From Bacilli bacterium (GTDB lineage: Bacteria; Bacillota_I; Bacilli_A; Haloplasmatales; Haloplasmataceae), in assembly GCA_012513195.1 (NCBI GenBank), contig JAAZCR010000007.1:1-10207 (forward strand): 10,207 nucleotides of DNA, in the 5' to 3' direction. Shown here piece after piece: positions 6,159 to 10,207 of this stretch. Below the pieces are notes generated by a model that was not told where the DNA came from, ran no database searches, and worked only from the letters and a program-made list of their open reading frames with translations. The first letter of the stretch is position 1. Each line of letters begins with the position of its first letter. The position numbers and the translations under genes were made by a program.

Positions 6159-7130
6159 TTGAAATTTCTTAAGAATTTTATGTTTAGGCGAGCGACTCTT
6201 GTGACGCTTGCCATCTTAATTCAAATGGTACTTTTAGTATGGGTTGTATTAGAGTTTCAATATTTCATTTACTTCTATATTTTTAGTATGGTGATATCAG
6301 CTCTTGTGGTAATTGGGATAATTAATAGCGAAAGTAAGTACATTTATAAAATCGCTTGGATTATCCCTATTCTCATTTTTCCTATCTTTGGGGGTATCTT
6401 TTATGTGTTCTTTGGGTTAAACCCCTTAACACGTAAAATGAAACGGGAGATGAATCGTATTAACCTCGACACCAAGGATGTTTTAATGAAAGACACTAAT
6501 GTCTTAGATGAGTTACCTTCCCAAACTAAAACTCAATCAAATTATATCTACAATAATGCCTATATGCCCCCGTATAAAAACACCATCGTTGAATACTTAC
6601 CTAATGGAGAAACGGCATTCCAGAAGTTAATTGAAGAATTAGAGAAAGCTGAAAAGTATATCTTTCTAGAGTATTTCATCATCAAACAAGGCTATATGTG
6701 GAAGCGTATCTTAGACATCTTAATTAGGAAAGCTCAAGCTGGTGTTGATTGTCGCGTCATTTATGATGATTTTGGTTGCCTACTTAATCTTCCTCATAAT
6801 TATCATAAACAATTAGAAAAATATGGGATTAAATGTGCGATCTTTAATCCCATTGTGCCGATTCTCACTAAACGCCATAATACTAGAAATCACCGAAAAA
6901 TCGCGGTGATTGATGGAAAAGTTGCTTTTACGGGTGGTATCAATATCGGTGACGAATACATTAATGTTAGTTCTCGTTACGGTTATTGGAAGGATACAGC
7001 AGTTTTGCTTAAAGGCGAAGCGGTTTGGAGCTTCACCGTAATGTTTCTTTCGATGTGGAGTTACTTAACCAAAACTCAAGTAGATTATGCCAAATTTAAA
7101 GATGATGTTATAGGTGTTAATAGTGAATGA
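6159..7130 (+). CDS. cls: Cardiolipin synthase, N-terminal part (cut by in-frame TGA)
   Basis: Cardiolipin synthase condenses two phosphatidylglycerol molecules into cardiolipin plus glycerol at the cytoplasmic membrane. This 323-residue part carries hydrophobic segments at about residues 12-34 and 37-58 and the PLDc_N domain with a third segment (about 63-86, IIPILIFPIFGGIFYVFFG). The first phospholipase D domain follows, with the HKD motif H245-R-K247-(x4)-D252 in HRKIAVIDG followed by TGG. The start is TTG at 6159, 9 nt after GGAG (6146-6149), only 6 nt after the glycosyltransferase stop. Translation ends at TGA 7128-7130; the same frame continues directly into the second HKD domain. Read through, the gene would encode about 503 residues, the normal length for this family (about 480-510). 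A G-to-T change of a GGA glycine codon is the simplest cause. Confidence 0.9.
   Translation: MKFLKNFMFRRATLVTLAILIQMVLLVWVVLEFQYFIYFYIFSMVISALVVIGIINSESKYIYKIAWIIPILIFPIFGGIFYVFFGLNPLTRKMKREMNRINLDTKDVLMKDTNVLDELPSQTKTQSNYIYNNAYMPPYKNTIVEYLPNGETAFQKLIEELEKAEKYIFLEYFIIKQGYMWKRILDILIRKAQAGVDCRVIYDDFGCLLNLPHNYHKQLEKYGIKCAIFNPIVPILTKRHNTRNHRKIAVIDGKVAFTGGINIGDEYINVSSRYGYWKDTAVLLKGEAVWSFTVMFLSMWSYLTKTQVDYAKFKDDVIGVNSE
7128..7130 (+). other. In-frame TGA interrupting cls
   Basis: The codon sits between ...GVNSE and FVQPYNDNP... with no frame change (it lies exactly 323 codons from the TTG start). In the related proteins I recall, this site just before the FVQPY/YVQPY motif is usually glycine, so GGA to TGA is the likely single-base change. 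A sequencing error cannot be excluded. Confidence 0.8.
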
Positions 7131-7133
7131 TTT

Positions 7134-7670
7134 GTGCAGCCGTATAATGATAATCCAATTGATAACGAAAATGTGGGCGAAATCGTTTATTTGAATCTGA
7201 TTAATAAAGCTACGAAATCCATCTATATTACCACTCCCTATCTTATTATTGATAGTGAGATGTTAACAGCATTAACAGCTGCTGCGAAAGCTGGTCTTGA
7301 TGTGCGAATTATTACACCCCATGTACCTGATAAATGGTATGTCCACATAGTGACGCAGTCCTATTATAAAACGCTTCTTAAAAGTGGCGTAAAAGTGTAC
7401 GAATATAAACCAGGATTCATCCATGCGAAGATGATGATGGTTGATGATGAGTATGGAACCATTGGGACCATTAATATGGATTATCGTAGTTTGTACCTTC
7501 ATTTTGAGTGTGGCGTATGGATGTATCAAACACCTTGTATTAAAGATATGAAACAAGATTTCTTAGAAACATTAGAACAAAGTGAAGAGATTACCCTCAC
7601 TTATTTCCGCGGAAAATGGTTAAAACAACTAATTGCGATGATTTTCCGCATCTTTGCGCCGTTATTATGA
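7134..7670 (+). CDS. cls: Cardiolipin synthase, C-terminal part
   Basis: This 178-codon stretch continues the cls frame after the TGA at 7128-7130. It opens VQPYNDNPIDNENVGE, a conserved linker of Bacillota cardiolipin synthases, and holds the second phospholipase D domain with H-A-K-(x4)-D (H97, K99, D104 of this part; 422, 424, 429 of the joined protein), then GTINMDYRSLYLHFECGVWMY. It ends with a hydrophobic basic tail. It could be made separately only from the GTG at 7134, 3 nt after the TGA, but no convincing ribosome binding site precedes it; reinitiation after the upstream stop would be needed. It is most likely the second half of a broken gene or of one rescued by readthrough. Alone it lacks the first HKD and the membrane segments. 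Confidence 0.85.
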   Translation: MQPYNDNPIDNENVGEIVYLNLINKATKSIYITTPYLIIDSEMLTALTAAAKAGLDVRIITPHVPDKWYVHIVTQSYYKTLLKSGVKVYEYKPGFIHAKMMMVDDEYGTIGTINMDYRSLYLHFECGVWMYQTPCIKDMKQDFLETLEQSEEITLTYFRGKWLKQLIAMIFRIFAPLL

Positions 7671-7700
7671 TTTATTCTTTTCTAATTACCGCAAATATTG

Positions 7701-7706
7701 TATAAT
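7701..7706 (+). promoter_or_regulatory. Candidate -10 element of a smc promoter
   Basis: A perfect TATAAT lies 30 nt before the smc ATG, in the 66-nt gap after cls. The hexamer 17 nt upstream (7678-7683, TTTTCT) is a poor -35, so activity would be weak or need help. I see no intrinsic terminator between cls and smc, so smc may also be read from the marR promoter. Confidence 0.4.
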
Positions 7707-7736
7707 TCTAATATCAATGCATATCAGGTGGTAAAC

Positions 7737-10207
7737 ATGTTATTAAAAAGGATTGAGGCAATCGGCTTTAAATCATTTGCGGATCGAACTGTCATTGAAT
7801 TTCCAGAGGGAATTACCGCCGTGGTCGGACCTAATGGTTCGGGCAAATCGAATATCGCGGATGCGATTAAGTGGGTTTTAGGGGAACAATCAAGTAAGAG
7901 TCTACGTGGTGACACGATGAGCGATGTTATTTTTAATGGGACGAGTATGCGCCCTCCATTAAATGTCGCTGAGGTCACCATTGTTTTAGATAATAGTGAT
8001 CATACTCTACCGATTGATTATGAAGAAGTATCATTAACCCGCCGCATTTATCGCAGTGGTGAAAGTACCAATTATATTAATAAACAAAAGGTTAGATTAA
8101 AAGATATTAGAGATTTAATCTTAGATACTGGTGTAGGGGCAGATTCGTTATCCATTATTTCTCAAGATAATATTAGAGCAGTTATTGAATCGAACAATGA
8201 AGAACGTCGGGCGATAATAGAAGAAGCAGCGGGTGTCTTAAAGTATAAGAATCGGAAAAAAGAAACAGTACGTAATCTCGAAAACACCGATTATAACTTA
8301 GAGCGGGCTAAAGATATTTTAGTTGAACTTAAATCGCAATATGAGAATTTAGAGAAGCAAAGTGCTGCTGCCCGTGAATACTTAGAAGTAAAAGGACAAT
8401 TAGAAAAAATCGAAGTAGCCTTATATGTACGTGATATTGAACAAGCTCTTAAACGGATGAACGAGTTAGAAAAATTGATGCAGGAGACTCAAATCCAAAT
8501 CCAAACCTATGAACAAATGCATACGATAAATCAACATAAGTTGAAACAAATAACAGAAAAACAAATGAGACTTAATGCGGAGATCAACTTCGAACAAAAT
8601 CGCTTAATTGAACTGACCGCGCAAATTAGTAACATCGAAGGTCAACGCAAAGCCCTTGTAGGTAATGGTGAAGAAGCATCTTTTGAAGAAGTACTTAAAC
8701 AAAATCTAAGTAAATTATTAAGTTTGGAAGAAGATTTGTCTTTAAGAGAAACTAAGATAAATGAACTTGAAAGTGAATACGCACGTAAAAAAGCAGAATT
8801 AACAAGTTTACAAGATAAATATTATCGGAAAAATAGTCAAAAAGAATCTACCAAGGTCAGAATTCAATATTTAAATGACTTCTCCAATGCCTATTATGGT
8901 GGAGTTAAAAATGTACTTGAAAACCCTAAACTAAAGGGGATTGAAGGTACAGTGGATGCCTTAATCAAAGCTCGCGAAGAGCACGTTTTAGCCATTGAAA
9001 TGGCATTAGGGGGCGCAATGCAACATATTGTTTGTGAAACGGTTGAAGACGCTAAAGAGGCGATTAAATACTTAAAACAAGGCAATTTAGGTAGAGCCAC
9101 CTTCCTGCCCATTGAAGTAATGCGACCTAACTTTGTTGATAATCGCACACTAGAGTTAGTGAAGAAACAAAAAGGTTTCATTGATGTTGCGGTTAACTTA
9201 ATCCAATTTGATGAAAAATACCGTAATGTCATGGAAAACCTCCTAGGTCATGTATTAATCTGTGATAACATAGATAATGCGACGGAAATCGCAAGGAAAA
9301 TCAACAGTAGTTTCCGCATTGTGACTCTTGATGGGGAAATCATCCACGTTGGAGGAAGTATCACAGGTGGTAGACAAAAGGTTAAAGAACCTGGTCTATT
9401 ACAACAACGGATTGCCCTAGAAGAAGCTAATAAAGAACTTGTTAAATTAGAAAACGAATTAAAAGAATTAGCAAATATCATTGAAACTAAGGATAAAGAA
9501 CTACAGGCTATCGACCATAAGCTTTATAATGAACGATTTGAACGCTTGAAACTAGAAGAAACTTATCGGACGCGAAAAGCGCAAATTGATCGCTTAAAGA
9601 AAGCATTAGAAGATGAGGAAATCAATGAACTAATTAATCGTCGCGATGCTCTGATGAAATATATTGAAAATTTACGTACGGAGTTTTATGCTTGTTACGA
9701 CAATCAACAATATCTTCAACAAGAAATCAGTGAAATTACGAAGTTCTTGAAAACAATGGAAACCCAATTACGGGAATATGAAGTTGAAAAGAACCGTTTA
9801 GATGTTAAATACAACAACATGTTGGATTTCCTTTCTAATGAATATCATGTGCCTTATGACTATGCAAAAGCTAACTTCAACCTCGAAATGGACTATGAAA
9901 TCGCCAAAATTCGGGTTAGAAACTTACGGAAGCATCTCGAAAGTTTAGGCTATGTTAATCTTAATGCGATTGATGAGTTTGAACAAGTGAAAGCTCGCTA
10001 TGAAAAACTCAAAAGCAATTATGAAGATCTTTTAAAAGCGAAAGAAGATATTCTATCTTCAATTAAAGAATTGGATGAAGAAATGATTCGTCGCTTTAAA
10101 GAGACTTTTGAAAAAGTAAATGTTGAATTCAATAAAGTCTTCCAAGAATTATTTGGTGGCGGTCGCGCTGAACTCATCCTTGAGGATGAAACAGACTTAC
10201 TCAATAC
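7737..10207 (+). CDS. smc: Chromosome partition protein SMC (partial, 3' end beyond window)
   Basis: SMC is the ATPase of the bacterial condensin (with ScpA and ScpB) that extrudes DNA loops and aligns chromosome arms. The open frame runs 823 codons to the window edge. It starts MLLKRIEAIGFKSFAD behind AGGTGG (7726-7731, 5 nt from the ATG). Walker A is GPNGSGKS (31-38), the Q-loop glutamine is Q143 in SIISQDN, and EERRAIIEEAAGVLKYK ends the N-terminal head near residue 170. A first coiled coil covers about 170-395, the hinge about 398-545 (LKGIEGTVDAL to GGSITGG), the second coiled coil about 560-790. FGGGRAEL (from F806) begins the C-terminal head; the signature motif and Walker B lie outside. 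Extrapolating gives about 980 residues, like Mollicutes SMC and roughly 200 fewer than Bacillus. It is separated from rnc by three envelope genes. Confidence 0.96.
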   Translation, partial: MLLKRIEAIGFKSFADRTVIEFPEGITAVVGPNGSGKSNIADAIKWVLGEQSSKSLRGDTMSDVIFNGTSMRPPLNVAEVTIVLDNSDHTLPIDYEEVSLTRRIYRSGESTNYINKQKVRLKDIRDLILDTGVGADSLSIISQDNIRAVIESNNEERRAIIEEAAGVLKYKNRKKETVRNLENTDYNLERAKDILVELKSQYENLEKQSAAAREYLEVKGQLEKIEVALYVRDIEQALKRMNELEKLMQETQIQIQTYEQMHTINQHKLKQITEKQMRLNAEINFEQNRLIELTAQISNIEGQRKALVGNGEEASFEEVLKQNLSKLLSLEEDLSLRETKINELESEYARKKAELTSLQDKYYRKNSQKESTKVRIQYLNDFSNAYYGGVKNVLENPKLKGIEGTVDALIKAREEHVLAIEMALGGAMQHIVCETVEDAKEAIKYLKQGNLGRATFLPIEVMRPNFVDNRTLELVKKQKGFIDVAVNLIQFDEKYRNVMENLLGHVLICDNIDNATEIARKINSSFRIVTLDGEIIHVGGSITGGRQKVKEPGLLQQRIALEEANKELVKLENELKELANIIETKDKELQAIDHKLYNERFERLKLEETYRTRKAQIDRLKKALEDEEINELINRRDALMKYIENLRTEFYACYDNQQYLQQEISEITKFLKTMETQLREYEVEKNRLDVKYNNMLDFLSNEYHVPYDYAKANFNLEMDYEIAKIRVRNLRKHLESLGYVNLNAIDEFEQVKARYEKLKSNYEDLLKAKEDILSSIKELDEEMIRRFKETFEKVNVEFNKVFQELFGGGRAELILEDETDLLN

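Noticed and set aside
7128..7130. Genome-wide UGA reassignment (Trp or Gly)
   Set aside because: No in-frame TGA occurs in recG, plsX, rnc, marR or the 823 visible codons of smc; tryptophan is always TGG where checked; TGA closes three genes at expected lengths, once in tandem.
7609..7649. 9-bp inverted repeat GCGGAAAAT/ATTTTCCGC near the cls 3' end as a terminator
   Set aside because: The loop is 23 nt, it lies within coding sequence and no T run follows; it may be chance from repeated codons.

Overview
The window is AT-rich chromosomal DNA from a low-GC Gram-positive bacterium of the Bacillota/Mollicutes side. Four things point there: the gene set (recG, plsX, rnc, smc in one orientation), strong purine-rich ribosome binding sites, a Mollicutes-like Q-loop in SMC (SIISQDNI rather than the usual GQG form), and SMC coiled-coil arms much shorter than those of Bacillus. 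TGA behaves as a stop here (it ends the acetyltransferase, the glycosyltransferase and the cls reading frame) and every tryptophan I checked is TGG, so this is not a UGA=Trp mycoplasma. An Acholeplasma/Izemoplasma/Haloplasma/Erysipelotrichales-type relative is my best guess; the exact taxon is not determinable from the window.

Layout. Positions 1-437 hold no protein gene. They contain a tiny CRISPR remnant (68-252: one intact 37-nt repeat flanked by two damaged ones, with two 37-nt spacers and no cas genes), an intrinsic terminator (333-358) and a promoter for recG. From 438 to 4776 runs a tight gene series: recG (branched-DNA helicase), a RimJ/RimL-type N-acetyltransferase, plsX (phospholipid synthesis) and rnc (RNase III), closed by a strong hairpin terminator that overlaps the last codons of rnc. 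The fapR and fab/acpP genes that often accompany plsX in Bacilli are absent.

From about 4800 to 7670 lies a second unit with its own promoter and palindromic AT-rich operator candidates: a MarR-family regulator, a family 8 glycosyltransferase and a cardiolipin synthase. This looks like a small envelope-lipid module placed between rnc and smc, which are neighbours in many Bacillota. The cardiolipin synthase is interrupted by a single in-frame TGA exactly in the linker between its two phospholipase D domains. The last gene, smc, starts at 7737 and runs off the window after 823 codons; its ATPase N-half, both coiled-coil arms and the hinge are visible.

Most notable observations: the decayed, exactly 74-nt-periodic mini CRISPR array with one repeat cut by a sharp junction; the in-frame TGA splitting cls; a very compact four-run G-quadruplex motif inside recG helicase motif VI in an otherwise AT-rich gene; and the short-armed SMC. 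I did not find a clear new multi-gene system.
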